Shown here: piece by piece, positions 9,495 to 18,050 of the stretch | How the letters are laid out: every line of letters starts with the position of its first letter | Numbering within the stretch: position 1 is the first letter of the stretch | NCBI RefSeq assembly: GCF_900155645.1 | Contig: NZ_LT706985.1 | Location: forward strand, 682,001 to 746,000 | Length of the DNA stretch: 64,000 bases | Direction: 5' to 3' | From: Vaginimicrobium propionicum | GTDB taxonomy: Bacteria > Actinomycetota > Actinomycetes > Propionibacteriales > Propionibacteriaceae | Position numbers and translations under genes: made by a program | The notes under the pieces: generated by a model | The model's database searches: none | Seen by the model: only the letters and a program-made list of their open reading frames with translations | Told to the model about the DNA's origin: nothing

Positions 9495-10471
9495 GGCCAC
9501 CTCGCAGCCATCGAAACTGCCCCGAAACAGGTAAGCAGCGCGCACGCCAGAGAGTACAGTGCCCAACGAGCGCTAACCTCTTTCTTAACCTTCTCGTAAG
9601 TCACTTCAGAACGCATCTTCTGGTAAACATTATCTAATTCGCTGGCATTATCGGCGTCCATCATTTCACCGCCACTATCTTTGGCGATTTGGCGCATCAA
9701 CTCTAAATCAGGAGCAACGTTTTCGCGTTTGCCATCAACATCAACAAAACCATTTTGAGTGCCGTAGGCGATGGTGTAAATGGGTACATCTTGCGCACTT
9801 GCTGCTTCGACAGCTTCGCTTGGCGTGTACTCGCCTCCGGTATCGCCACCATCTGATAGCAAAACAATGACGCCAGGTGCTGGACCTTTAGAACCCTCAC
9901 CAGGTGCCGTAGCAATAGTTTTCAGCGCCTGAGTTAGAGCGTCTCCAATTGCTGTGCCCTCCTGCATATCCATCAACTCGATGGCTCGCTTGGTTGCCCC
10001 ACGGTCAGTCGATGCTGGCATGAGAACGGTCGGCGAACCACTTAACCCAGTAACAGATACGTTGTATTGGCTCGGTAAGGTATCTAGGAACCTGGCCGCA
10101 GCTTGTTTAGAGGCATCAAAGCGATTCGGTTGTACATCGGTGGCCTGCATAGACAGTGAACGATCAAGGACAATAGCTATGGTTGCCCGCTGTCTAGGCA
10201 CTTTCTCTTCGCCGGCAGGTCTTGCCCACGCCCCAATAATTAGTGTCAGAGAACAAAGACCCGCTACCACCGCCAGATGTCTACGCCACTGTCTTTGACG
10301 CGGAAGTACCGTCCCCACCACCCCGGTTTGGGTGTATCTCACCCCACGATGGCGTCCGACGAACATCAAAATTATGTAGATAATACCGAGCGCTAGAACA
10401 GCTAACAGCATCCACAACCGGCCAGCTTGGAAGAAATCCCAAAACAAGAAACGCGTAGTTGACTCGCTCAC
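9491..10471 (-). CDS. Membrane-anchored von Willebrand factor A protein (first copy)
   Basis: A 326-residue protein with two N-terminal membrane helices, a vWA domain with MIDAS motif DRSLSMQATD and downstream LLSDGGDTGG, and a C-terminal membrane helix ending SMAARWP. It resembles Mycobacterium Rv1481, which follows moxR1 and a DUF58 gene in the same order (recalled synteny). The ATG overlaps the DUF58 stop by four bases. Its tandem paralogue follows at once, so two related metal-site adaptors are encoded. Such operons are linked to envelope stability or enzyme maturation; the client here is unknown. Confidence 0.87.
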   Translation of the reverse strand: MSESTTRFLFWDFFQAGRLWMLLAVLALGIIYIILMFVGRHRGVRYTQTGVVGTVLPRQRQWRRHLAVVAGLCSLTLIIGAWARPAGEEKVPRQRATIAIVLDRSLSMQATDVQPNRFDASKQAAARFLDTLPSQYNVSVTGLSGSPTVLMPASTDRGATKRAIELMDMQEGTAIGDALTQALKTIATAPGEGSKGPAPGVIVLLSDGGDTGGEYTPSEAVEAASAQDVPIYTIAYGTQNGFVDVDGKRENVAPDLELMRQIAKDSGGEMMDADNASELDNVYQKMRSEVTYEKVKKEVSARWALYSLACALLTCFGAVSMAARWP

Positions 10472-11517
10472 TTGGCCACCCCCTGAGGAGGTTGATGAAT
10501 TATGCCAGCAGTGCGTCGATAAGTAAGAACGAACCTGGCAATATCACTTACCCAGTCGTTATCTGTTCTTAGCCGAATATGCCCTACTCCAGCGCGCCTC
10601 ATTGCTGCGGCGGTTCGCTCTCGTTGCTTTTTTGTAGCATCGTTTACGGCTCGTCTAGCTTTAGCATTTGAAGTATTGACATAGCGGGCAAAGTTCGTTT
10701 CTGGATCGCGGATCAGCACTTCGCCTAGATCGGGGAAATCTTCTTCTGCTGGGTCAGTTACCTCCACACAAAGCACCTGGTTACGTACCGCTAGTCTGCG
10801 CAATGGACGCTCCCAATCTGGAGCAGATTGCGGGTCAATTTCACTATCCCCAGCGGTTAAGAAATCTGAGACTACGATACGCATTCCGCGTCTCGCCTGA
10901 GCGCGAATAAGCGCCTCGATCCCATCTTTAAGCGTAATAGTGGCCTTAGCTGAATCCTCTTCTATGGGATCGTCCAGCATTTTTCTTAACAGACCATAAA
11001 GGGCTTGGCGTCCAGACATGGCCGGATAGCGACGCACAGAATCTGAGTGCATCACCAAACCGCCAAATCTATCCCCCATCTTTTGAGAAATGAAACCCAA
11101 AGTCGCAATAGCAGCTATCCCAAGATCGCGTTTAGTGATTTCACCCGTGCCCCAGTTCATTGATGGAGTCGCGTCCAGGAGGGCATAGATTTCTAGTTCC
11201 CGGTCTGCGATAGTGTCGCGCACATGCGGAACGGTTGTTCTGGCTGTCACCGCCCAATCCATTCGACGCACATCATCTTGACCAGGCACGTAGACACGCG
11301 CATCATTAAGATCAGAACCAGGACCTGGCATGAGCCCAAAATGGTCACCCTGCAGGAACCCCTCTAACCTTCTGACTACGGTTAATTCAAGTCTGCGTAG
11401 AGCCGCTTCAGGAGCTAAATCACGCAACGATAGGGTCGGACCAGTTGGCGGACGCAAAACCGATTCTGCCGCCACAGGCTTGGCCTTAGGCGGTGCGAAA
11501 TCGGGTCGCTGATTCAT
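10468..11517 (-). CDS. DUF58 domain protein
   Basis: A 349-residue cytosolic protein. The DUF58 core is seen around residues 70-110: GLMPGPGSDLNDARVYVPGQDDVRRMDW, which I cite by its GSDLNDARVY and DVRRMDW parts. A vWA-like fold follows (LLDATPSMNWG, RIVVSDFL). DUF58 proteins are the constant partner between MoxR ATPases and vWA membrane proteins and probably act as their adaptor. It follows moxR with no gap and overlaps the next gene by four bases (ATGA), which points to translational coupling. Confidence 0.88.
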   Translation of the reverse strand: MNQRPDFAPPKAKPVAAESVLRPPTGPTLSLRDLAPEAALRRLELTVVRRLEGFLQGDHFGLMPGPGSDLNDARVYVPGQDDVRRMDWAVTARTTVPHVRDTIADRELEIYALLDATPSMNWGTGEITKRDLGIAAIATLGFISQKMGDRFGGLVMHSDSVRRYPAMSGRQALYGLLRKMLDDPIEEDSAKATITLKDGIEALIRAQARRGMRIVVSDFLTAGDSEIDPQSAPDWERPLRRLAVRNQVLCVEVTDPAEEDFPDLGEVLIRDPETNFARYVNTSNAKARRAVNDATKKQRERTAAAMRRAGVGHIRLRTDNDWVSDIARFVLTYRRTAGIIHQPPQGVAK

Positions 11518-12756
11518 TTAGGCGCGCCCCGGATAGGGTGGTTGCTGGCCTTGTTGAGGCGTGGACGGATAGCCGGGATTATTCGGCATGGGGTAGACAG
11601 GGCGAGCTTGTTGTGCTGGATATCCGCCAGGATTAGGAGGATAACCCGCTTGCCGACTAGGGCTTTGTGGATTTTTCGGGACGCCAGGTTGTGGCGCTTG
11701 CGGCTGAGGTACAGGTGGCCTAGACCCAGTTTGAGGTTTAGGCTGCTCGCTGGTGTTGTTCTTCCACACCGGGGTGGGCGCTGGCACCATCGCTAATATC
11801 CGTTCAACTACCTGCAACGGCGAAATGTTGTCGGCAATAGCGTCAAAACTTAGCACTAGGCGGTGAGCCATAACGTCGGGGGCTACAGCTTGAATATCGG
11901 AGGGCAATACATAGTCTCTGCCGTGGATTAGAGCTAATGCGCGCGCCGCCGCAACTAACCCTAAAGTTGCCCTGGACGAGTTACCAATCTGGATAACCGT
12001 AGCTAAGTCAGGCATACCGAAGTCGCCGGGATTTCTGGTGGCCAGCACCAGGCGCACCACGTATTCAGCGACCAGGTTGTGCACGAAAATATTGTCAGCA
12101 TGTTTCTGCAATTGCATAGTTAGCTCGGGGTTCATCACTTGCTCGGCTTTCGGCGGCCTCACTGACATGCGACGTAAAATCTCTAGCTCTTCATTGCCTT
12201 TCGGATATGGAATATCAACTTTCAATAAGAAACGATCTCGTTGAGCTTCCGGCAGCGGGTAAACACCCTCAGATTCGACCGGATTTTGAGTAGCAATAAC
12301 GATGAACGGCTTAGGTAACTGGTAGGTGTTGCCAGCAATAGTCACCTGTTTTTCAGCCATCAGTTCCAACATGGCTGACTGTACTTTAGCGGGGGCACGG
12401 TTAATCTCGTCCGCTAGCACGAAATTGACGAAAACCGGCCCCAATTCGGTATCAAAAGTTTCTTTGGCTGCTGAATAGACACGGGTGCCGACAATGTCGC
12501 TGGGCACCAGGTCAGGGGTGAACTGGACACGCGCGAAATCCCCACCCACAACCTTCGAGAAAGTGCGTACCGCTAGGGTTTTTGCTGTCCCAGGCACACC
12601 TTCGAGCAAAATATGACCTCTAGCTAAGAGCCCAACCATCAGCTGCTCGACCATGTGCTCTTGGCCGACTATGACGCGCTGAATCTGGCCGATGGCACGT
12701 CCAAGAAGCTCTGCGGCTTGCGTGGTGGACATTTTTTCCTCAGCAGAATCTGCCAT
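11518..12756 (-). CDS. moxR: MoxR family AAA+ ATPase with Pro-rich tail
   Basis: Chaperone-like AAA+ ATPase. Walker A is residues 53-60 (GVPGTAKT), Walker B is LADEINRAP, and sensor 1 lies in VIATQNPVESEGVYPLPEAQRDRF. The start at 12756 follows GGAAAG at a good distance and removes 15 residues of an upstream extension. After the AAA+ lid, about the last 85 residues are Pro/Gln/Gly-rich with repeated YP and PNNPGYP-like elements; most MoxR proteins end before this. The tail looks disordered and may bind a partner. It heads a four-gene operon with DUF58 and two vWA proteins. Confidence 0.92.
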   Translation of the reverse strand: MADSAEEKMSTTQAAELLGRAIGQIQRVIVGQEHMVEQLMVGLLARGHILLEGVPGTAKTLAVRTFSKVVGGDFARVQFTPDLVPSDIVGTRVYSAAKETFDTELGPVFVNFVLADEINRAPAKVQSAMLELMAEKQVTIAGNTYQLPKPFIVIATQNPVESEGVYPLPEAQRDRFLLKVDIPYPKGNEELEILRRMSVRPPKAEQVMNPELTMQLQKHADNIFVHNLVAEYVVRLVLATRNPGDFGMPDLATVIQIGNSSRATLGLVAAARALALIHGRDYVLPSDIQAVAPDVMAHRLVLSFDAIADNISPLQVVERILAMVPAPTPVWKNNTSEQPKPQTGSRPPVPQPQAPQPGVPKNPQSPSRQAGYPPNPGGYPAQQARPVYPMPNNPGYPSTPQQGQQPPYPGRA

Positions 12757-12775
12757 GGCACTCACTTTCCATCCG

Positions 12776-12798
12776 GGTTGGCTGCTTGATAGCCAGCC
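12776..12798. repeat. Small inverted repeat in the moxR leader
   Basis: GGTTGGCT and AGCCAGCC form an 8-bp stem (one G-U pair) around a 7-base loop. It lies 20-42 bases upstream of the moxR ATG, inside the divergent intergenic region. It could be an operator or an mRNA leader hairpin; nothing else in the sequence decides. Confidence 0.35.
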
Positions 12799-12863
12799 CA
12801 ATCATTCGCACTTGATAACACTACCTGCTTGCCCATACAAAACGTCTAACCTGAAAGGCAGGA

Positions 12864-12869
12864 TACAAT
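12864..12869 (+). promoter_or_regulatory. Possible -10 element (TACAAT)
   Basis: TACAAT lies 40 bases before the chosen start of the Ser-rich membrane protein gene, in the 152-base divergent region shared with moxR. No convincing -35 hexamer sits at 16-18 bases, so this is a weak call. Confidence 0.25.
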
Positions 12870-12908
12870 CTGCAAGAGTTATTGGTTATCTGTGGTGAGA
12901 TAGAGCTG

Positions 12909-13880
12909 ATGTCAAAAACTGATGAGCAGACTGGCGCGCTATATGCTGGCGCAGATTCGCCAAAGCCTTTTCCGCTGCTGGTGGACGATCCGCCGAAAAT
13001 CGGGGATTTCTGGTTGGACGCCAGGCTGACTGCTAGCCCCTCGGGGGTTGTTTATTTCGCCCATGCTGACGATAAACCCAGCGTGCTGTTACTGCACCTA
13101 AGCCAAGGAGCGGCTAACGACGCGGCAGCCCGCGACCGCTTGGCGGGTGAGGTCAATAAACTTCATGCCGATACGGTGATTGCGCGCGGTGGCCAAGGTC
13201 AGGATTCTGGTCGCCTGGCAGGAAAGTTCCGCTCAGAATTAGATGACCCTATCACCCCAGGAACCAAACCAGTTGCCGGTTGGGTGGCATTAGCTTATGA
13301 CGGCAAACCGCACGCCGTTGCCGAGGCTAACCGGCTACTGCGCACTATTGACTTATCTGCCACCACCCCACTAGGCAGCCCGTCTGGCCCAAGATTTGAG
13401 TTACCGTGGGTTGGCGATTCGCGGATAGGTAGCTGGCGGGCGTGGCCGCTGCCTTGGCCGGGTCGTCATGATCGAGCAGGGATATTACCGCTATTGGCGT
13501 CCTGGCTATTGACCATCATGTTGGCTGGGCTAGGTTTGTTAATTGCCGTGTTAATTTTCCAGAATTCGCCGCCAGAATCGCCTACTCCTCCAGTGCCTAC
13601 GAATCAACAAAGTTCCAGCTCTAATTCGTCTTCTAGCCCGCAAGAGTCGCAAAGCGCTAGCTCAGATTCTTCACAAAGCCAGAGCCAATCTCAATCTCCA
13701 AGCAGCGGTGAATCTAGTTCTCCTACTGAATCAAGCCAATCTTCGGCGGGTGAGTCCAGCTCTTCGGCATCACAGTCCCCCAGCTATGACTCACCGTCGA
13801 AGGAGCCATCTATGGGGTCGGCAGGTACTGGTGATCACAGTGGCGTTCACCCTCCAACAGGCAGGAATACGAAGTTATGA
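12909..13880 (+). CDS. Single-pass membrane protein with Ser-rich extracellular tail
   Basis: I do not recognise a family. The first 190 residues are predicted cytosolic; they include SPSGVVYFAHADDKPSVLLLHLSQGAANDAAARDRL-type sequence, cited here by its VYFAHADDKPSV core, reminiscent of the protein-kinase-like or vault-domain proteins of actinobacteria but without catalytic motifs. A membrane helix spans about 191-218 (ILPLLASWLLTIMLAGLGLL). The last 100 residues are a Ser/Gln/Pro low-complexity stalk. ATG 12909 is preferred over 12882 because GGTGAG lies nine bases before it. It is divergent from moxR and overlaps the next gene by four bases. Confidence 0.7.
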   Translation: MSKTDEQTGALYAGADSPKPFPLLVDDPPKIGDFWLDARLTASPSGVVYFAHADDKPSVLLLHLSQGAANDAAARDRLAGEVNKLHADTVIARGGQGQDSGRLAGKFRSELDDPITPGTKPVAGWVALAYDGKPHAVAEANRLLRTIDLSATTPLGSPSGPRFELPWVGDSRIGSWRAWPLPWPGRHDRAGILPLLASWLLTIMLAGLGLLIAVLIFQNSPPESPTPPVPTNQQSSSSNSSSSPQESQSASSDSSQSQSQSQSPSSGESSSPTESSQSSAGESSSSASQSPSYDSPSKEPSMGSAGTGDHSGVHPPTGRNTKL

Positions 13881-14680
13881 CCATAAAATTATTTGCCACC
13901 GACTTGGACGGCACCTTTTTCAATGAGCGCAGCGAAATTAGCCCATTAAATGAATCTATTGTTAGACGTATCGCCACCAAGGGCATAGTGCCGGTATTTG
14001 CTACTGGACGCCCAGCCCACTACATCAAACATCTTCATGATCAGTTTCCCGATAATGCCATCGGTTTAGTGAGTAACGGAGCATTGGTCTACCGCATCAG
14101 AGATGAAAAAGTTCTTCACGAGAAAACTATCAATGGTGATATCGCTCTTGAAGTCGCCCACGACATCATTAATCAACTAGGTGAACGGGTTGGTTTTGCC
14201 GTCGAATACCGTCATAGTTGGGGTTTAGATCGTCACTATGCGGAAATCGAAAATAGTTTGCCATCCGTTTTCGTCGATACTTTAGAAAACTTATTAGCGG
14301 GTGACCGGGTTCTAAAGTTTATGATTCGCGCTAAAGGCATTGCCACAGACGATTTAGCGGACATCGTTGAGCCCATCGTTGGTGATCGCTTGACTGTGAC
14401 ATTTTCTTTCCTCTCCGACAACGGCATGCTTGAGATGAGCGCCCCTAACGTGACTAAGGCGTCTGCCTTGTCGCTGGTGTTAAATGATTTAGGCATTGAC
14501 GCTAAAGACGTCGCGGCTTTCGGGGATATGCCAAATGACCTGGCAATGCTAAATATGGTCGGGATGCCATTTGCTATGGACAACTGTCACCCGGCTCTTG
14601 CTCATTTGCCCTCAGCCGGCGACAACAACGACTCCGGGGTTGGTAGAACATTAGCCCGGCTTTTGTCAATGTCGATATAA
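13877..14680 (+). CDS. HAD-superfamily Cof-type phosphatase
   Basis: Cytosolic phosphatase of the Cof/IIB subfamily (267 residues). Motif I is ATDLDGTFF with the nucleophilic and acid/base Asp near residues 8 and 10; motif II is FATGRP; motif IV is AFGDMPNDLAML. The likely substrates are sugar phosphates or phosphorylated cofactors such as FMN or PLP, which the sequence does not resolve. The ATG overlaps the previous stop as ATGA, so it is translationally coupled to the Ser-rich membrane protein. Confidence 0.9.
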   Translation: MTIKLFATDLDGTFFNERSEISPLNESIVRRIATKGIVPVFATGRPAHYIKHLHDQFPDNAIGLVSNGALVYRIRDEKVLHEKTINGDIALEVAHDIINQLGERVGFAVEYRHSWGLDRHYAEIENSLPSVFVDTLENLLAGDRVLKFMIRAKGIATDDLADIVEPIVGDRLTVTFSFLSDNGMLEMSAPNVTKASALSLVLNDLGIDAKDVAAFGDMPNDLAMLNMVGMPFAMDNCHPALAHLPSAGDNNDSGVGRTLARLLSMSI

Positions 14681-14731
14681 CGCCCGCGACCGGCTAGAAT
14701 CAGTGCAAATGCTCTTCAACGCATCTGACTA

Positions 14732-14808
14732 GGGGCCTTAGCTCAGCAGGTTAGAGCAGGGGACTCATAATCCCTTTGTCGCGGGTTCGAGCCCCGCAGG
14801 CCCTACCA
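14732..14808 (+). tRNA. tRNA with CAU anticodon (Ile2 or elongator Met)
   Basis: A full cloverleaf: acceptor GGGGCCT/AGGCCCT (G1-U72), D-arm GCTC/GAGC, anticodon stem GGGGA/TCCCT with loop CTCATAA (anticodon CAU), T-arm GCGGG-TTCGAGC-CCCGC, discriminator A, and CCA encoded at 14806-14808. It lacks initiator features. The body resembles bacterial tRNA-Ile2, whose C34 is changed to lysidine by TilS, more than elongator Met, but I cannot settle it by eye. Confidence 0.9.
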
Positions 14809-14818
14809 TCATTCGTTA

Positions 14819-14878
14819 ATCGCCCACTCCATAAGGGAAAACCCCAGCAAAATTAATGTCGATACCTTGTTGGGCGAT
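14819..14878. repeat. 8-bp inverted repeat upstream of the ABC exporter
   Basis: ATCGCCCA (14819-14826) and TGGGCGAT (14871-14878) are perfect inverted copies 44 bases apart, with a small GGG-AAAA-CCC hairpin between them. The right arm ends 33 bases before the ABC ATPase start. It may be a long-range leader structure, a split operator, or part of the tRNA 3' processing region. Confidence 0.35.
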
Positions 14879-14911
14879 AGCCTAATAATCAGAGTTAGGA
14901 GGGCTTATCAG

Positions 14912-15577
14912 ATGAGTCTTGAACTGGTTGATCTTGGGTTTGAGTACCGTTCCGACAAACAGGTTCGCCTCATTTTCGATGGAGCTACTGCTACCTTTTT
15001 ACCAGGGAATTTCTATGCCCTGATGGGGCCGTCGGGGTCGGGAAAAACAACCTTTTTCCGGTTAGTGGCTCGAGAATTGCAACCCACCGCCGGAAGAATC
15101 CAAATATCAGGGCGAGATTTGAAAACCATACCCCCAGAAGAATTACGATCATCAATAATATGCAGAATTTTTCAGGAATATCTACTAATTCCTTTTTTAA
15201 CCCCACTGGAAAACCTACTTCTTGCCAGAGAGATTGCAGTCGGTCATTCAGATAAAGCAGACCATAAACGGGCTTTGAACCTCTTGGAACGGGTAGGAAT
15301 GGGCGAATACGCCAGTCGGGTAGTTGAATCTTTATCGGGAGGCGAACAGCAACGAGTTGCTATTGCTAGAGCGCTGATGGGCTCAGCTAGCGTGCTTCTA
15401 GCAGACGAACCCACTGGAGCATTAGACAGCGAAAACACCGAACAGATTGCTCTATTGCTGGCCGACCTGGCGCACACGGAGGGCATGGTCATAGTTGCTG
15501 GCACCCACGACAACGGATTCGCAGACCACGCAGATTCAATAGTACGAATCCGCGAAAACAAGCTGGTTGCGGAGTAG
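14912..15577 (+). CDS. ABC transporter ATP-binding protein (LolD/MacB type)
   Basis: ATPase subunit of a type VII (MacB/LolD-like) ABC system (221 residues). Walker A is residues 39-46 (GPSGSGKT), the signature is LSGGEQQRVAIARAL, and Walker B is VLLADEPTGALD. ATG 14912 has AGGAGGG eight bases upstream, a near-ideal site, so the longer frame from 14867 is rejected. It pairs with the FtsX-like permease five bases downstream. Such pairs move peptides, lipids or antibiotics, or transmit mechanical signals; the substrate is not evident. Confidence 0.9.
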   Translation: MSLELVDLGFEYRSDKQVRLIFDGATATFLPGNFYALMGPSGSGKTTFFRLVARELQPTAGRIQISGRDLKTIPPEELRSSIICRIFQEYLLIPFLTPLENLLLAREIAVGHSDKADHKRALNLLERVGMGEYASRVVESLSGGEQQRVAIARALMGSASVLLADEPTGALDSENTEQIALLLADLAHTEGMVIVAGTHDNGFADHADSIVRIRENKLVAE

Positions 15578-15582
15578 TCGAG

Positions 15583-17940
15583 ATGGGTAAACAGCGACTA
15601 CTCCTGATAATAAAGATGGCACGGCAACGTTCTTGCGACGCTTTTTTCTCGGCATTACTGGCCTTGGCCCTGGTGCTGGTCGCAGCAACACTGCTTGGTT
15701 TCATATCTGCCTATCAGCACGCTGTAAAGAGAGGGGTCGAATCTTCTTTTGGCTCATACACGCTACAGGTAACGGGCAATGAAAAAGTATCTGCCTACCT
15801 GGAGGATTTGCAGCAAACGGGTGCGGCAGTGGCGATTTATCATACGCAAGCGAATCTGCTCTCCCCCAGTAATGACCGGGCGGGGGTTGCCGATGTTACG
15901 TTCACTAGCGGTGCAGCTAATCTTGGGGTATTGATTGCCGGTGAGTTTCCTTCCCATCCTGGTGAAATATCACTCAGTAGCGAAATAGCCAAGCAACTTG
16001 AGCTTGGGGTAGGCGATAGCGTCTCGTTGGTTGACACTCAAGCGTTACACAATCACGCCGAGTACGTCGTTGTCGGTATCAACGAAAATCCGGGATCAGT
16101 TAAAGAGCTGAGCGCAGTAGCTATCACCGACGATGCTGAAGTCTTATCGTTGGCAGATAGCTGGCTAACCAATGATTCATTGGCAGAAATTGATTCCGAA
16201 CTCACTCACGGCGGGGGCAGCGTTGCAAATGTATCGGCCGCTTCGCGAATGGCAGGAGCCAACGCCGCCAGCTACCAGCCCATCCCACCTCAAATTGCCT
16301 GGTTCTTCGGGATTTTATTGTTGTTCTCTGCAGTTGCTGCCATTTACGGCAGTGACCACTTACGCAAACGAGAGATCTATCGCATTCTGATAGCTATTGG
16401 CGATAAGCCTTGGAAAGCTACAACAACAACTTGTGCGCAAACGATGTTAATAGCGCTCGCAGGTGGATTCATTGGCTGGGGGCTATCGGCCCTTTCAACC
16501 AAACTTTTTGCTAATCCCGTTGCAACGCATTTCGAGCAACGCTGGGACGCCGTCGAGTGGGAAAGTATCAATTCAACAGCTTTAGCCGTAATAGTTTCAA
16601 TCGCTGTTGGCGGCTTAATTACCGCTTGGACGACAGTATTTTTCTATAAACATAAACAAAATCACAAACCACAAAATGATTATTTTCCCAAAAAATTATT
16701 ATTTGGGCTTAGTATCGTGGGAACTATATTGACACTTCTCTTTATTATTAGCAGACAACTATACTCATTTCCTTATGGGCAATATGTCGCAATGATATTA
16801 GGTGCCTTTTCTATACCAAGCCTGGCATATTCAATAAGGCCAGGCGCCCGTAATTATCGGGTCACGTCCATGCTAGCTAATCGAATGCAGAAATTGGTGC
16901 TCGCTGGCATGAGTGCTGTTTTCGTATTGAACTATTATGGTGCTCTTTATGCGAGTAGTGTTGCCGTGCTAAGCAATTGGACGCAAAACCAGATAAGCGG
17001 CGAAACAAGTTATTTATCTATAGTTAATGCAAATAAGAATGCGGTGGATAATCTGCTGCGGCGTTTCCCAGATTTGAAAACACGAATGGCTGTCTTCGGT
17101 GAAGTCGCAACAAAAGACGAGATATTTCGGATAGTAGACCCTAAAAGTATTGGCTGCATAAATGCAGCGTCAAACGTTGACGAGTGCCCAACCGCATATC
17201 TTGATCTCGTCTCGGTGGCTTCAGGAGGACTGCTTGATAGCGGTTACATCAACCACGCACCAAACAGATATGTTAGTGCTGATGGGAAAACCACTTTAAT
17301 CGGAATTTCTCTCACTGATTCCAACATTTCTCGACGGCTAATAGTAGACAACATTATCGCTGATGACCGGCTACAAAATAATGTATTAAGCGGCCTGGTA
17401 TTAGCACCGAGCTCTCCCACGCTTGAACAATTAGGCGTTGAAACGCCCTATTCATACACAATAATTATCTTTGGTTTTGGAAATCTGGACGGTGAGGATC
17501 AGAACACAATTCGATCCACTATCTTGACCGAGGCACCATTCGCGCTTCTAGTTGACCCTGACGAACCGGAAATGAGACAACTAAAAGCTCAAGCTCTAGC
17601 ACGTCAGCTATTCGCAATCCTAGTTTCTGGAGCTGTGCTGATAGCACTAACCACAACCTTGGTTTCTGACCAGAAAGCAGAGCGACAACTAATTCATCTG
17701 AGTGGCGGCAGGCGGCGAATCCGGCTACGCCTAATAAAGCCGTTAATTTACGGTTATATTCTGACATTGAGCGCCGCAATCGTTCTTGGGCGGCTTTCAG
17801 CCATGGATCACATCCCCTTTACTCCGGTACCTATAACGCACGACTATGGGCTGTTATGGGCAATCACATTTGCTGGGTTAGCTTTTGTAGCTCCGGCCAT
17901 ACATATCGGCACCCGCAGCCCGGACGTCGCCAAAGCATGA
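15583..17940 (+). CDS. FtsX-like ABC permease
   Basis: A 785-residue permease: N-terminal membrane helix (about 20-45, ALLALALVLVAATLLGFI), a large extracytoplasmic region (about 50-225), a block of membrane helices (about 235-420), a second extracytoplasmic domain (about 460-670) with Cys residues in SIGCINAASNVDECP that could form a disulphide, and C-terminal helices. That duplicated layout is typical of FtsX-domain exporters such as those for bacteriocins. The stretch 16650-16860 looks A+T-richer than its surroundings, suggesting fast divergence or transfer. It presumably works with the ATPase gene immediately upstream. Confidence 0.85.
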   Translation: MGKQRLLLIIKMARQRSCDAFFSALLALALVLVAATLLGFISAYQHAVKRGVESSFGSYTLQVTGNEKVSAYLEDLQQTGAAVAIYHTQANLLSPSNDRAGVADVTFTSGAANLGVLIAGEFPSHPGEISLSSEIAKQLELGVGDSVSLVDTQALHNHAEYVVVGINENPGSVKELSAVAITDDAEVLSLADSWLTNDSLAEIDSELTHGGGSVANVSAASRMAGANAASYQPIPPQIAWFFGILLLFSAVAAIYGSDHLRKREIYRILIAIGDKPWKATTTTCAQTMLIALAGGFIGWGLSALSTKLFANPVATHFEQRWDAVEWESINSTALAVIVSIAVGGLITAWTTVFFYKHKQNHKPQNDYFPKKLLFGLSIVGTILTLLFIISRQLYSFPYGQYVAMILGAFSIPSLAYSIRPGARNYRVTSMLANRMQKLVLAGMSAVFVLNYYGALYASSVAVLSNWTQNQISGETSYLSIVNANKNAVDNLLRRFPDLKTRMAVFGEVATKDEIFRIVDPKSIGCINAASNVDECPTAYLDLVSVASGGLLDSGYINHAPNRYVSADGKTTLIGISLTDSNISRRLIVDNIIADDRLQNNVLSGLVLAPSSPTLEQLGVETPYSYTIIIFGFGNLDGEDQNTIRSTILTEAPFALLVDPDEPEMRQLKAQALARQLFAILVSGAVLIALTTTLVSDQKAERQLIHLSGGRRRIRLRLIKPLIYGYILTLSAAIVLGRLSAMDHIPFTPVPITHDYGLLWAITFAGLAFVAPAIHIGTRSPDVAKA

Positions 17941-18050
17941 GCCGAGAAACCCATAATCATGCCGAACTTTGCTGAGGTCGCGGACACAAACATTGAACGA
18001 TTCTTCTCGGAAGTGTTCGTACAATAAGCCATTTCCTAGCTAGCCACCGT

